Assembly (NCBI RefSeq): GCF_000092065.1
Contig: NC_009365.1
Coordinates: 372,001-436,000, forward strand
DNA length: 64,000 nt
Source of the DNA: Ostreococcus lucimarinus CCE9901
Lineage: Eukaryota; Chlorophyta; Mamiellophyceae; Mamiellales; Bathycoccaceae
Direction: 5' to 3'
Shown here one piece after another: positions 1 to 10,015 of the stretch (positions are counted from its first letter, which is position 1; every line of letters starts with the position of its first letter). The position numbers and the translations under genes are program-made. A model generated the notes under the pieces. That model did not search any database and was not told the origin of the DNA. It saw nothing but the letters and a program-made list of their open reading frames with translations.

Positions 1-3000
1 GCGAAAGCGTTGAAATCGCTCACGGAAAGGGACGAAGCTGAAAGAATCGCGCGAGGGAAGCGGTTGAGGGAGGATAGATTGCGAAGACGAGTGCTCGAGA
101 AGGGATTCGACGAGGCATGGACAGAGAAGGCGATCAAGGCGAATCCCGAACAAGGCGAAACGAAGAAAGATGCGCTCGAGCGTTTGGGGTCGGTGCTCGA
201 TTGGTTGTGTCTCCGAGTACCTAAGGATGATATGCCCGAAACGTTCGTAAGATTGAGCGAAGCGTCGAAGAATCTTGCACCGTCGAAGACGTCTCTCGTC
301 GTCGACGGTACGAAACTCGTCAACTCAGCCGCCGTGAGCGACGCGCCGGTGGAAGATCCGTACGTCTTGTTGTTGCAGCGCGCGATGCTCGGGCGCCTAT
401 TAGCGATGGGATTTTCAAAGGCGGAAGCTCGAGAAGCGCTGGAATCTGCAGGTTGGGTTGAAGAAGACGCGACGTACGCGTTGTTGAGATCTCTGCAACC
501 CATCGGCGCGACGACGCCGAGCGGCGACAACGCCAAGGAAATGCTTGCCGAACGCGGCGAAGAGGCGATGGCGCTCGAGGCGATTCTAGGGGACGATTTC
601 AAGGTTGATGATGATGCCAAGTGTTGGAATATCCGAATCCCCTTGGACGAGGATGCCAACGGCGTGCAATGGGAACCATGCGTTTTGGAGATTCATTTTC
701 CGCCCGACTCTCTTTACCCAGCTGAATCTGCACTCTTCGTCGTCCGCCACGACAAGCTTCCTTCGCAAGTTCGTCGTTCGGTGAACGCTATGATTGCTGC
801 GCAAGCGCATGTGTACCTCGGGGAGCCCGCGATTTATGCCATGGTCGTTTGGTTACAAGAAAACATGCCCGCAATTCTCGCCGAACGCGGCATCGTTGAC
901 GACGTGTCAGAATTTGTGGAGGAAATAGACAACAGCGAGAAGGATGATTTCGTGCTCACGGGACGTGGTGCTCACATTAAGAGAACGTATGCACGGTTGG
1001 AGGGTGAAGAAGCGAAGATGCATGCCGAAGAAGAAGAGCGCCGTAAGCGCATTGAATATTTCCGTGCGATGATGGCGGAAGAAAACGCTCGCGAGGCGCA
1101 TGAAGTCGAGGAAGAACACGTTCGAGCTATGACACCATCGCAGTCGATTGCGCTCACGACGGAGGAAGACGTGGATGATACTTCTCTTGATGCAAAGCTG
1201 TCTCGCTGGGAACGTGAGCACGCCAAGCGTCTAGAAGCTGCGAGAACGACGAAAGTAAAGAAGAAGATTGTTCCCAACTTGAGCAAATCGAAACCAAAGC
1301 TGGACGAAGTGAGCGATGGCGATGCAAAGCCAAAGATGAAGGGAGGATGGTTGGCGAATCAGGTGAAGAAGGCGGGGTTAGACAAGCAGGCCGATGTCGA
1401 ACTCGAAGAAGACGCGCTCGCGACTGCGACTGCGAATGTTTTAGCCGGCGTTTCTGGCGTGAGACCGGAAAAGTACACTGTAGAACGTCGAGCGGAGATT
1501 AGTCGCAAACTGCTGGAGTTGGAACTCGCGAAGGAAAGCACGAAAGAGTGGCTTGGTATGCAAGAAATTCGGCGCAAACTTCCAGCTCACAATTTGAAGA
1601 GTGTCGTGCTTGAAGCGATTGAGAGCTCCAATGCGGCTGTAGTGAGCGGCGCAACCGGTTGCGGGAAGACAACACAAGTTCCACAGTTTATATTCGAAGA
1701 AGCCATTAGGGCGGGCAAGGCTGGAGATACGAGCATCATCATCACGCAACCGAGGCGTCTTTCGGCCATCGCGGTCGCCGAGCGCGTCGCGAATGAGCGT
1801 TGTGAACGCATCGGTGACACCGTCGGCTACAGCATTCGGTTGGAAAGCAAGCAAAGCGAGAAAACGCGAATGCTGTTCTGTACGACTGGTATCCTCCTCC
1901 GACGTTTACAGACTGATCCGAATTTAACTGGCGTATCGCACGTTGTCGTTGATGAGGTCCATGAGCGTGATTTACTGAGTGATTTCTTGCTAGTCATTCT
2001 CCGATCACTCGCAGCGAGGAGGAGTGATTTTCATCTCGTGGCCATGTCCGCTACGGTGAACGCCGACTTGTTTAAAAACTATTTCGAGTCGCACCTGAAA
2101 ACAACGTGTCCAGTCGTGGAGATACCCGGTAGGACGTTTCCCGTGGCGGAATATAGATTAGAGGACGCTATCGAAGCCACGGGCTACGTGTGCGAGCCCG
2201 ATGGCGAGTTCGCGCTCGGCGTCGAGCAGAGCCGCGGCGGGAGGATTTTTAAGATGGCCGGAGGTGGCGGCGCTCGCGGGGCGGCGCTTCGCGAAGCCGT
2301 TGAGGAGTCGTTCGAACGTTCTGCGATGAGCGAGGTTCGACAAGAGACGCGTGATATGTATCCCGAGTACAGCGAGACCACTTGGAAGAGCTTGCAAGTC
2401 ATCGATGAAGAGAAGATCAATTACGAATTGATGGAGCTGCTCGTAGCGCTCATCGCGGACGAGTACGAGGAAGGAGCGATATTGATCTTCTTGCCAGGGA
2501 TGGCGGAAATTCGAACGCTTCATGATCGACTTCGTGCGAATTTAAAAGATTCAGAGTCGCGATTTTTGCTCATCCCTTTGCACTCGACACTGAGTTCTGA
2601 AGAGCAGCGCTTAACGTTCAATAAAGCTCCACCGGGAAAGCGGAAAGTCGTCATGGCGACGAACATTGCGGAGACGTCGATCACGATTGACGACGTTGTC
2701 TTCGTTATAGACAGCGGTCGCGTGCGCGAAACACAATACGATCCGGTATCGAGAATGTCGGCTCTCGTCACCGCTTGGTGCAGCAAGGCGAGTAGTCGAC
2801 AGCGTCGTGGTCGGGCCGGTCGCGTACGCGAAGGCTATTGCTTTCACCTGTACAGCACAAAGACTGAAGCGACCGTGCTGGCGGACTTTACGACGCCAGA
2901 GATTTTGCGCACGCCGCTCGACGCGCTGTGTTTACAGATCAAGATTCTAGGTCTTGGAGACATTCGCAAGTTTTTGTCCATGGCCATCGAGCCACCGCCT

Positions 3001-4164
3001 GAAGGCGCCATCGCGTCGGCGCTGAAATCTTTACACGAACTCGACGCAGTGGACTCAAAGGATGAACTCACCGCGCTCGGGCATCATCTCGCTGAACTCC
3101 CAGTCGACGCTCGGCTTGGAAAAATGATGCTATATGGTGCGATGTTTTCGTGCTTGGATCCTATTCTCACCATTGCCGCCGGTGTTGGGTTTCGCTCCCC
3201 CTTTTTAGCGCCGATGGACAAGCGCGACGAGGCCGACGCGGCGAAGCGCAAAATCGCCGCACAAGCAAGTGACCATCTCACGCTGGTGCGAGCATACGCT
3301 GGTTGGATCCACGCGAGGGCCAAGGGTCGTGGTTTCGAACGGGACTACTTGTCCAAGCTGTTTCTCTCCGGACAGACGTTGAAACAAATTTCAGAGATGC
3401 GACAGCAGTATACCGATTTGTTGGACCAAATTGGATTTTTGCGATCCGGTGCGGGCGCTCTCGGGGCCGTTTCTGCGTCACCCGCACCGCTCGCTACGAA
3501 CAAACTGAAAAACGGGCGGCGGAACAAACTCGAGAGTGCACTCGCAGAAGCGAGTGTGAACGCGGGGAACGAGTCACTCGTGCGTGCTGTCATTTGCGCT
3601 GGTCTTTATCCAAACGTCGCGTTGGCGAGCGCGCCTGCGAAGACAGACGACGGTCGCGCGCGGTCGCGCTACCCCACTAGCTCCGTCGCCGTGCGCACCA
3701 AGCACGATACGGACGTGCACATGCATCCAACATCAGTGTGTTACGGCATGTCGCCAAGTGTCGACAGCCGGTTTCTGCTCTATCACGAAAAAGTTCGTAC
3801 GACCAAGGTGTACATTCGCGACGCCACCGCCGTCGGGTCGTACCCGCTGTTACTCTTCGGCGGTAAAATCAAAATCAATCACGAAAGATCGAGCGCGACG
3901 TGCGATAATTGGATAAATTTTCGCGCAGCACCTAGAGTTGCGGTCCTCTTCAAGCATTTACGCGCCGAACTAGACGCGTTGCTCATGGAGAAGATTGCTT
4001 CACCCGACATGGACATTTCGCACAGACGCGACGTCGTGAAATCCATAGTCGAAGTCCTCGAAAGCGAATCCGCCGCCGCGGCTGAAAAGTTAGCATTAGC
4101 AGAGTCTTCATCGGCGCCGGCATCGAGCGATGCCAAGGGACCGAGCGAAGACTCGAACGATTAG
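1..4164 (+). CDS. DExH-box RNA helicase with UBA and RWD domains (5' partial)
   Basis: The frame is open at the window edge, so the true start lies upstream. An ATP-dependent RNA helicase of the DEAH/RHA class, closest in layout to DHX29/DHX57 and their plant relatives. A UBA-like segment (nt 375-490, MGFSKAEAREAL) is followed by an RWD domain (nt 560-870), a charged linker, then the helicase core: motif I GATGCGKTTQ (about nt 1650), motif II DEVHERD (about nt 1955), motif III MSAT (about nt 2045), and motif VI QRRGRAGR (about nt 2805). HA2/ratchet and OB-fold regions fill nt 2900-4000, with an acidic Ser-rich tail. Family members act in translation initiation or RNP remodelling; which one applies here is inference. 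All catalytic motifs look intact. Confidence 0.93.
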   Translation, partial: AKALKSLTERDEAERIARGKRLREDRLRRRVLEKGFDEAWTEKAIKANPEQGETKKDALERLGSVLDWLCLRVPKDDMPETFVRLSEASKNLAPSKTSLVVDGTKLVNSAAVSDAPVEDPYVLLLQRAMLGRLLAMGFSKAEAREALESAGWVEEDATYALLRSLQPIGATTPSGDNAKEMLAERGEEAMALEAILGDDFKVDDDAKCWNIRIPLDEDANGVQWEPCVLEIHFPPDSLYPAESALFVVRHDKLPSQVRRSVNAMIAAQAHVYLGEPAIYAMVVWLQENMPAILAERGIVDDVSEFVEEIDNSEKDDFVLTGRGAHIKRTYARLEGEEAKMHAEEEERRKRIEYFRAMMAEENAREAHEVEEEHVRAMTPSQSIALTTEEDVDDTSLDAKLSRWEREHAKRLEAARTTKVKKKIVPNLSKSKPKLDEVSDGDAKPKMKGGWLANQVKKAGLDKQADVELEEDALATATANVLAGVSGVRPEKYTVERRAEISRKLLELELAKESTKEWLGMQEIRRKLPAHNLKSVVLEAIESSNAAVVSGATGCGKTTQVPQFIFEEAIRAGKAGDTSIIITQPRRLSAIAVAERVANERCERIGDTVGYSIRLESKQSEKTRMLFCTTGILLRRLQTDPNLTGVSHVVVDEVHERDLLSDFLLVILRSLAARRSDFHLVAMSATVNADLFKNYFESHLKTTCPVVEIPGRTFPVAEYRLEDAIEATGYVCEPDGEFALGVEQSRGGRIFKMAGGGGARGAALREAVEESFERSAMSEVRQETRDMYPEYSETTWKSLQVIDEEKINYELMELLVALIADEYEEGAILIFLPGMAEIRTLHDRLRANLKDSESRFLLIPLHSTLSSEEQRLTFNKAPPGKRKVVMATNIAETSITIDDVVFVIDSGRVRETQYDPVSRMSALVTAWCSKASSRQRRGRAGRVREGYCFHLYSTKTEATVLADFTTPEILRTPLDALCLQIKILGLGDIRKFLSMAIEPPPEGAIASALKSLHELDAVDSKDELTALGHHLAELPVDARLGKMMLYGAMFSCLDPILTIAAGVGFRSPFLAPMDKRDEADAAKRKIAAQASDHLTLVRAYAGWIHARAKGRGFERDYLSKLFLSGQTLKQISEMRQQYTDLLDQIGFLRSGAGALGAVSASPAPLATNKLKNGRRNKLESALAEASVNAGNESLVRAVICAGLYPNVALASAPAKTDDGRARSRYPTSSVAVRTKHDTDVHMHPTSVCYGMSPSVDSRFLLYHEKVRTTKVYIRDATAVGSYPLLLFGGKIKINHERSSATCDNWINFRAAPRVAVLFKHLRAELDALLMEKIASPDMDISHRRDVVKSIVEVLESESAAAAEKLALAESSSAPASSDAKGPSEDSND

Positions 4165-4247
4165 TTGTAGCACTAGTTTCCGCGCGCCGGAGAAACAGTT
4201 AAGTAATCGGCGCGCCGCGACGCCGACCCTCACAGTGTGCCGCGCCG

Positions 4248-4760
4248 ATGCTCCGCCGCGCCCTCCTGCGCTCGCGATCATCGATCGCGCTCAACGCATC
4301 CCGCGCGCTCGCACCGTCGTTCAAAGCGCGCGCGCTGTCCACCGACGACGACGCTAAAGCCAAAACTCGCGCGCAGGCCGAGGCCGAAGCCGCGAAGAAA
4401 ATCAACGCCGGCGCCTCCCCGCTCTTCTCCTGGACCGAAGTCGACGTCTCCAACGCAGACCGAACCATCCCACGCTGGCAAAACGCCGCGTTCGTCGTCG
4501 TGGTCGGCGCGTTCTTCGCGTACTTTGGGAACAAGTTGGTGACGAGCGAGCTGTCCCGGCGCGAACGCGCGAGAGACGCGCGAGAGGCGTTGGAAACGCG
4601 CGCTCGCGACGTCGTACGGGCGACGATGGGCGATAGAAATGAGTTTGATTTAGACGCGGTCGTGGATGAGGACGCGTTGGAGGGGCTGACGCCGGAGGAA
4701 ATCGCGGCGCTCGTGGAGCGCGAGCGGGACGCCCGAGGCGGCGAGCGCGACGCGTCATAA
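4248..4760 (+). CDS. Small single-pass protein with mitochondrial-type presequence
   Basis: 170 residues, family not recognised. The first ~30 residues are Arg/Ser/Ala-rich with no acids (MLRRALLRSRSS...), a typical mitochondrial presequence, ending near a likely processing site before STDDD. One hydrophobic segment (residues ~79-94) is followed by a highly charged helical tail rich in Arg and Glu. This suggests an inner-membrane protein with a soluble coiled tail, perhaps an assembly factor, but there is no direct evidence for a function. It starts 83 bases after the helicase stop and ends 9 bases before the next ATG on the same strand, a spacing typical of this compact genome. Confidence 0.6.
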   Translation: MLRRALLRSRSSIALNASRALAPSFKARALSTDDDAKAKTRAQAEAEAAKKINAGASPLFSWTEVDVSNADRTIPRWQNAAFVVVVGAFFAYFGNKLVTSELSRRERARDAREALETRARDVVRATMGDRNEFDLDAVVDEDALEGLTPEEIAALVERERDARGGERDAS

Positions 4761-4769
4761 TCGCGCGCG

Positions 4770-5477
4770 ATGGCGTGCGTAACGTTCCGAGCCGTGAGCG
4801 CGACGCGCGCGTTAGCGCCGCGTTCGAAGACCTCCCGCGCCGGTCGTCGCGCGGCGCGCGGCATTCGCGCGGCGGCGACGGACCCGGCGACGAAGATATC
4901 CTTTCCGGACACCAACTCCGCGGGTTTAACCGTGCTCGGCGCCGGATGCCGCGTCAAACGCGTGGCGATCATCGATGTTAAGATTTACGCGTTGGCCATG
5001 TACGTCGACGCCGACGCGGCGCGCGCGCAAAAGGGAAAAGGGTTGCTGAACGGCGATTATGACAAGGAGCTCGCCATCGAACTCGCGCGCGACGTCGACG
5101 GTAAAACGTTCATGGAAGCGATGGATGAAAGCCTGGGACCGAGAATCCGAGAGATCGCGACGAACATGGCGACCGCAGAGGATGAGGATGGGAACTTCAT
5201 GGCCAGTGTGGCTGAGGCAGCGGAAAAGGCGGAGGAAGCGGCGGTGGACTCACTTGACGCCATGCGCGACGGGTTCTCTTCGCTGAAACTGAAGCAAGGG
5301 ACGAAGATGACGATCACCTGGACGTCAAACGGGTGCGCCATCGCGGTCGCGGGCGCGGCGAAGATGGAATTTGAGTCGGCGGAATTCGCAAAGGCGCTGT
5401 TGGACGTGTATGTGGGCGAAGGCCCGGTGGCGCCGGCTGCGGCGCAGACGTTCGAAAAAGGATTGGCGGCGTTGTAG
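4770..5477 (+). CDS. Chalcone-isomerase-like (FAP-type) protein, plastid-targeted
   Basis: 235 residues. An N-terminal Arg/Ala-rich stretch (~40 residues) looks like a chloroplast transit peptide. The body matches the chalcone-isomerase fold family: a SFPDTNSAGLTVLGAG-type opening, then VKIYALAMYVD, a helical DGKTFMEAMDESLGPRI region and a KQGTKMTITW strand. In plants the non-catalytic plastid members (FAP proteins) bind fatty acids. Algae that lack flavonoid synthesis usually carry FAP-type rather than true chalcone isomerases, so a lipid-binding role is more likely than catalysis (inference). The ATG at 4770 is the first in frame and lies 9 bases after the preceding stop. Confidence 0.75.
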   Translation: MACVTFRAVSATRALAPRSKTSRAGRRAARGIRAAATDPATKISFPDTNSAGLTVLGAGCRVKRVAIIDVKIYALAMYVDADAARAQKGKGLLNGDYDKELAIELARDVDGKTFMEAMDESLGPRIREIATNMATAEDEDGNFMASVAEAAEKAEEAAVDSLDAMRDGFSSLKLKQGTKMTITWTSNGCAIAVAGAAKMEFESAEFAKALLDVYVGEGPVAPAAAQTFEKGLAAL

Positions 5478-5536
5478 TGATATTTGCCTTGACTATTTGC
5501 TACTACTCGTGCTACGTTAGTTCCGCGTGGAGCTTT

Positions 5537-7150
5537 CTAAGAAAGGCTCGCGATGACGTCGGCGAGCATCTTGCTCGCGTCTTTGGGATTCGCTCGACCG
5601 TTTGTGCGCTTCATCACCTCTCCCACGAGCGCGCCCATGAGCTTGGATTTTCCACCACGAAACAACTCGACCTCTTTCGGCATCTCGTCGACGACAGCGC
5701 GACAGATATCTTGCAATTGATCGTCGCTCGACATTTGACCGCCGCCGCACACGTCCTCGACAATTTCAGCCAACGCGCGTTCATCGCTATTCATGAGCGC
5801 CTCTAAGACTTGTTTCGCCATGCGTCCGCTCAGATCGCCGTTCGCGACTTTACCCAACAATTCGCCCACGCGTCGCGCCGACGCCGCGCGCGGTAGAGAT
5901 GATAGCGGTTCTTTGTGCGACGCTCCGGCATCTTTGCGCGCGGCGCCGATGATTTCATTCGCAATAAAATTGGCCACATCGCTCGCCTTAGCGGCGCCGC
6001 AACTGTCAACCGCGGTGTCGTAATACTTTAACGTCGATGGAAAAGCGATGATGGTACTCGCCGCGGACTCCGATGCGCCGCTCTCCATCAAGCGCTCGAA
6101 CGCCGCGTTCGGGAGTTCCGGCATCCTATTTGCAATAGCCTCCACATCCGCCGGATTCAACACCAACGGCGGTAAGTCCGGCTCAGGCGTGAATCGGTAA
6201 TCGAGCAAGTTTTCTTTGGTTCGAAGCACCGTGGTTTTTCCGGTGTTCGTGTCGAACGCGCGCGTCTCGCGCTCGATGCGCCCGCCGGCGGTCAACACGT
6301 CGACGTGTCTCTTCGCTTCGTACTTCACCGCCCGCACGATGCTTCGAAGACTATTCAAATTTTTAATCTCCACGCGTTCGCCAAAAACGCCTCGCTCGCG
6401 CTCCTCCGCCGTGCGCACGCTCACGTTTACGTCGCATCGCAACGACCCCTCCTCCATGTTCGCGTCGCTGACGTGTAAATACCGCAACATCCTCTGCAAC
6501 GCCTCCACGCACGCCGCCGCGTCCTCCCCGCTTCGCATATCCGGTTCGCTCACGATTTCTACCAGCGCCTGTCCCGCGCGATTCAAATCGACCAGCGTCC
6601 CTTGCGCCGCCTCGGCCTCCGCGCCGACGGTTTGGCTCTTGCCCGTATCCGTCTCCATCTGCACGCGCTCGATGCCAACCGTCAACCACCCACGCCGCGT
6701 TCGACCGCCGTCCCGGTCGCCTTCCCGAGCGTTTTCTACACCGACGCATCGCACGATCCCTCCCCGGACGATCGGTTCGCGCTGTTGCGTGATCTGATAC
6801 CCGTGCGGCAAGTCGGCGTAGTAGTAGTGCTTTCTGTCAAAGCTCGACTTCAGCTGCACCGTCCCCTCGAGCGCGATCCCGAGCTTGATCGCGCGCGCCA
6901 CCGCGCCGGCGTTGAGCACGGGCAGCGTTCCGGGCAGCGCCGCGTCGAACGGCGCGACGCGGGCGTTCGCGTCGCCGCCGTACGCGGACGCGGCGCCGCT
7001 AAACAGTTTCGACCGCGTCGCGAGTCGCGCGTGAATCTCAACGCCCACGACGGTTTCGTGCGTCGGCGACGCGGTGGTTGATAGCGCGCGGTGCGCGCGC
7101 GCGAACGCGCGACGCGCGCGCGAGACGAGCGCGCGCGCGGGCGCGGGCAT
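5537..7150 (-). CDS. GATB: Glutamyl-tRNA(Gln) amidotransferase subunit B, organellar
   Basis: 537 residues, about 60 more than bacterial GatB because of an N-terminal transit peptide (Arg/Ala/Ser-rich, ending near LSTTASPTHE) and a short insertion near residues 135-155. GatB is the tRNA-binding and kinase-like subunit of the GatCAB complex, which converts Glu-tRNA(Gln) to Gln-tRNA(Gln) in chloroplasts and mitochondria. Recognisable blocks: VVGVEIHARLATRSKLF near the start, KHYYYADLPHGYQITQQ, VDLNRAGQALVEIVSEPDMR, GSLRCDVNVSV, EIKNLNS, and the C-terminal YqeY-like helical tail that holds tRNA. It converges on the CHI-like gene, with 59 bases between the stops. Confidence 0.95.
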   Translation of the reverse strand: MPAPARALVSRARRAFARAHRALSTTASPTHETVVGVEIHARLATRSKLFSGAASAYGGDANARVAPFDAALPGTLPVLNAGAVARAIKLGIALEGTVQLKSSFDRKHYYYADLPHGYQITQQREPIVRGGIVRCVGVENAREGDRDGGRTRRGWLTVGIERVQMETDTGKSQTVGAEAEAAQGTLVDLNRAGQALVEIVSEPDMRSGEDAAACVEALQRMLRYLHVSDANMEEGSLRCDVNVSVRTAEERERGVFGERVEIKNLNSLRSIVRAVKYEAKRHVDVLTAGGRIERETRAFDTNTGKTTVLRTKENLLDYRFTPEPDLPPLVLNPADVEAIANRMPELPNAAFERLMESGASESAASTIIAFPSTLKYYDTAVDSCGAAKASDVANFIANEIIGAARKDAGASHKEPLSSLPRAASARRVGELLGKVANGDLSGRMAKQVLEALMNSDERALAEIVEDVCGGGQMSSDDQLQDICRAVVDEMPKEVELFRGGKSKLMGALVGEVMKRTNGRANPKDASKMLADVIASLS

Positions 7151-7347
7151 GTCGCGCCGCGCCGCGCGTCCCGCTGTGCGGCTTCGGGACGCGTCGACGA
7201 AACCGAAAAAGACGACGCGCGGTACAGATTGATCGTGTGCGGATTACATACTGTTTGACGTATCGTCGTGCTTGTTTTCGCGCGCCCCCGTCGCGCGCGT
7301 TCGCGCGCGCCCCCCTCGCGCGTCTCGTTTCGCTTCGCCTCGCGCGT

Positions 7348-7800
7348 TCACGCGTCGATCTTAATCGCCCCCGATTCATCCACGCTCACCGCGTACGACG
7401 CGATCGCCGTCGGTTCGCCGCAATACTTCTTCCCGACCACCGGCAGCGCCGGCAATTTCGGGCACCACTCCCCCCTCGCCTCGCCCGTCTTCAGGTCGAA
7501 CGCGCTCCCGTGCGCCGGGCACGCGATCGCCCCGTCGCTCACCGTCGCCGACAGCAGCGGCGTCTTTCCCTGCAGCGACAGCCCCAAGTGCGGGCACTTA
7601 TTCGACACCGCGTACACGTCGTTCGCGAACTCTTGCAGCAGCACCTTCCCCACGCCGTCGACGTCGACGACGACGCGCTGTTTCTCCGCCGCGCGCAATC
7701 CGTCCCGCGTGACGCCCGTGTCGCGAAGCGCGTTCGTCCGCGTCGCGCGCGCGCGTCGTCCGAGCGTCGGCGTCGCACGCGCGCGCGTCGAGATCGACAT
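7348..7800 (-). CDS. Rieske [2Fe-2S] ferredoxin-like protein, plastid-type
   Basis: 150 residues. A basic N-terminal extension of ~40 residues resembles a chloroplast transit peptide. The remainder is a single Rieske domain with both cluster-binding boxes: C69-P-H71 (NKCPHLGLSL) and C94-P-A-H97-G (IACPAHGSAF). The Cys-X-His...Cys-X2-His set is complete, so a 2Fe-2S cluster should form. There is no catalytic oxygenase domain and no transmembrane anchor, so it is a small soluble electron carrier rather than a cytochrome b6f subunit or an oxygenase. Its partner is unknown. It lies on the same strand as GatB and upstream of it, with 197 bases between. Confidence 0.88.
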   Translation of the reverse strand: MSISTRARATPTLGRRARATRTNALRDTGVTRDGLRAAEKQRVVVDVDGVGKVLLQEFANDVYAVSNKCPHLGLSLQGKTPLLSATVSDGAIACPAHGSAFDLKTGEARGEWCPKLPALPVVGKKYCGEPTAIASYAVSVDESGAIKIDA

Positions 7801-8185
7801 CGCGCGCGTCGTCCGCGTCGGCGTCGTGTGCCGACGCGATCGATCGATCGATCGATCGATCGATCGATCGATCGATCGCCGCGCGTCCGTTCGATCGGTC
7901 GGTCATCGGTCGACGCGACCCGTCGTATGCATACGTATGGGCATTCAGTGCGACGTCGTCGACGACGCGACGCACGCGCCGCATCGATCCGGCGACCGAC
8001 GGATCGACGCGTCGCCGCACGTCGACGCGCGACGCGTTCGAGTTCGGAAAACCGCGCGTGTCGCGTGTCGAGCGCTCGCGCGCGCCGGACGCGACGCGGC
8101 GCGCGCGCGAGGGAAAAAGACGCGCGAACGACGACGCGGCGAATTCAAAAATTCGAATTCGAATCGCGACGACGCCGAGCGAAGG
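7801..8185. promoter_or_regulatory. Divergent intergenic region, Rieske / coiled-coil genes
   Basis: 385 bases between two divergent start codons, presumably a shared promoter. It contains a CGAT tetranucleotide microsatellite (annotated separately) and many CG-rich short palindromes. No TATA box was recognised. The reading frame of the downstream gene is open right through this region, but the in-frame ATG at 8186 is the better start. Confidence 0.5.
7837..7878. repeat. (CGAT)n microsatellite
   Basis: About ten uninterrupted CGAT units. The unit is self-complementary, so the tract can form alternative hairpins. It sits about 40 bases upstream of the Rieske start codon and 310 upstream of the coiled-coil gene start. 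Confidence 0.95.
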
Positions 8186-9829
8186 ATGGCGACGGCGCGA
8201 ACGGCGACGGCGCGAACGGCGACGGTGACGACGCGAAGACGCGCGCGCGCGAGGTCAGGGCGACGCGCGGGCGCGCGGGCGCGCCGAGCGCGGGCGCGAG
8301 GGGAAGATGAGGCGGCGGCGAGGGACGCGGGCGAGACGGCGACGCTCGCGGCGCTCGCGCTGGCGCCGAAGGAGGTGGTGGACGCGATCTCGGTGCCGGC
8401 GGAGCTGGTGGAGGTGCGGGCGTACGTGCGGTGGGAAGAGGCGGGGATGCCGAGCGATACCACGGACGCGTGGCGACAGCGGGAGTACGATGAGGCGCTG
8501 TTGGATTTGAAGATTGAACTCTTGCGAGGGACGACGATGAACGAGATTCGAGCGCGGTATAAGATGGCGCCCGTGGAGGGCGGCGACGCGAAGATGTTCA
8601 ATGAAGACGCGGATTTGGCGCGAAGGGTGAAGGCGGCGGCGGTGATGAAGGTGCGCGCGAGCGTGGATGAGGTGCAGGGGGCGCACGAGGAAACGGAGAC
8701 GATTGAATTCATCGAGAGCGTCGTCGTCGAGGACGCCGTCGTCGAGGATGGAGAACCGGAAGCCGCCGCGGCGGATGACGACGCCGAAGAGGCTGAAACC
8801 GTCGCGAGTGAGGTGGAAGATGCGATCGCGGCGGCGATGGAGAACGCTGTGGCGGAAGACACGGACGCCATCGTCGACGTCTTCGCCGCGCTCACCGAAG
8901 AAGAAATCGCCGACATGGAGGCGTCTTTTAGCGCGCAGGCGACGTGGTCCACGCGCGAAGAACTCGTGGCGGCGATCACGGCGACGCCGAGCGCTGAAGA
9001 CGATAACGAAGTCGATCTGCTCAAAGATCTCGAAGAGACAAAGCTCGCGCTTTCGGCAAGCGAGGAGGCGCTGCAAAAGACGAAGACAGAGCTCGAGGAC
9101 ATTGAAGCCGAAATCGTCGTCTTGCAGGCGACTTCCGACAAGGCGCTCGCGGAGATGAAAGAAGGGTGGGCCGCCGAAGTCAGTCACCTCGAAGCGCAGC
9201 TCAAGCAAGCGGTCGCGCGTGTGGGGATGGATGAAGGTGAAATTGCCGCGCAAATCGCCAAGTTTGAGCGAGACGCCGAGGAAGCGAGGAGAAGGGTCGA
9301 GGCGCTCGAGGCTGAAAAAGCCGTCGTCGCCAAGCAGCTCGAAGATACAAAGGTTGCGCAAATCAAGGCTGAGGCCGTACGTGACGCCAACTCGGAGGTG
9401 ATTTTGATGCTTAAAAAGGAGTTGGAATCCACCAAGGACGAGCTGCGCGAGATGAAGTCGAACTCGGTGTCGGAGAAGGAGTTCACGGCGATGCAGAGCG
9501 AACTCGACCGCGCCTGGGAAGCCGCGGCGGAGCTCCAAACGATGTGGGATAACGACCGTAAGGTTATTGAGTTCTTAACTAAATCCATCGACGACGAAAA
9601 GGTGAAGAAGGAGGCTCGACAAGGACTCAATATTCCCGTCGCCGCAAAAGGACTTTTGAGCTGGGCGCGCACCACCATCAGCAAGCGCGCGAACGACGTC
9701 TCCGTCGTCTCGCAGCAAACGCTCGAGACTGTCTCTCAAGCGTATCAAGAACTCGAAGCGTCGACTGGTGAATTCAGCGACGACGTCATTTCGGACGATT
9801 CCGAGTCGGATTTCATGCGCGACATGTAA
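8186..9829 (+). CDS. Plastid-type coiled-coil protein with a GWD-like short motif
   Basis: 547 residues from the ATG at 8186. The first ~50 residues are Arg/Ala/Thr-rich (transit-peptide-like). Around residues 70-115 is a compact block (VRAYVRWEEAGMP...DEALLDLKIELLRG) that resembles a motif I recall from plastid starch-metabolism proteins such as glucan water dikinase. After an acidic low-complexity region, residues ~290-450 form a long heptad-rich coiled coil (repeated LE/KAE/ELE patterns), and the tail is acidic and Ser-rich. A scaffold or tether in the chloroplast, possibly tied to starch, is inference only. The frame is open upstream to 7268, but that part would run through the intergenic microsatellite and the opposite-strand gene. 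Confidence 0.65.
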   Translation: MATARTATARTATVTTRRRARARSGRRAGARARRARARGEDEAAARDAGETATLAALALAPKEVVDAISVPAELVEVRAYVRWEEAGMPSDTTDAWRQREYDEALLDLKIELLRGTTMNEIRARYKMAPVEGGDAKMFNEDADLARRVKAAAVMKVRASVDEVQGAHEETETIEFIESVVVEDAVVEDGEPEAAAADDDAEEAETVASEVEDAIAAAMENAVAEDTDAIVDVFAALTEEEIADMEASFSAQATWSTREELVAAITATPSAEDDNEVDLLKDLEETKLALSASEEALQKTKTELEDIEAEIVVLQATSDKALAEMKEGWAAEVSHLEAQLKQAVARVGMDEGEIAAQIAKFERDAEEARRRVEALEAEKAVVAKQLEDTKVAQIKAEAVRDANSEVILMLKKELESTKDELREMKSNSVSEKEFTAMQSELDRAWEAAAELQTMWDNDRKVIEFLTKSIDDEKVKKEARQGLNIPVAAKGLLSWARTTISKRANDVSVVSQQTLETVSQAYQELEASTGEFSDDVISDDSESDFMRDM

Positions 9830-10015
9830 TCTCCCCCGACCGCGCTCGAGAGAGCGCCGTCTTGTGTTATGTTTGCAATTTCATCGAGCGATGATCAAAA
9901 TACGTACGTTCGAGCTAATGTTCTTACAGGCTACACGTTCGTCCCCGTTCGGCGACCTAAGCGCGTCTCGATTCGCGCGATACCTAATCTCCACTCCTCC
10001 CTCGCGTCCCGCGTT

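Noticed and set aside
7268-8185. Longer N-terminus for the coiled-coil protein
   Set aside because: It would translate the opposite strand of the Rieske gene and the CGAT microsatellite; the composition is Arg/Ser noise.
8255-9538. 427-residue open frame on the minus strand opposite the coiled-coil gene
   Set aside because: Composition (Arg/His/Leu-rich, no domain) is that of an antisense frame of a GC-rich coding sequence.
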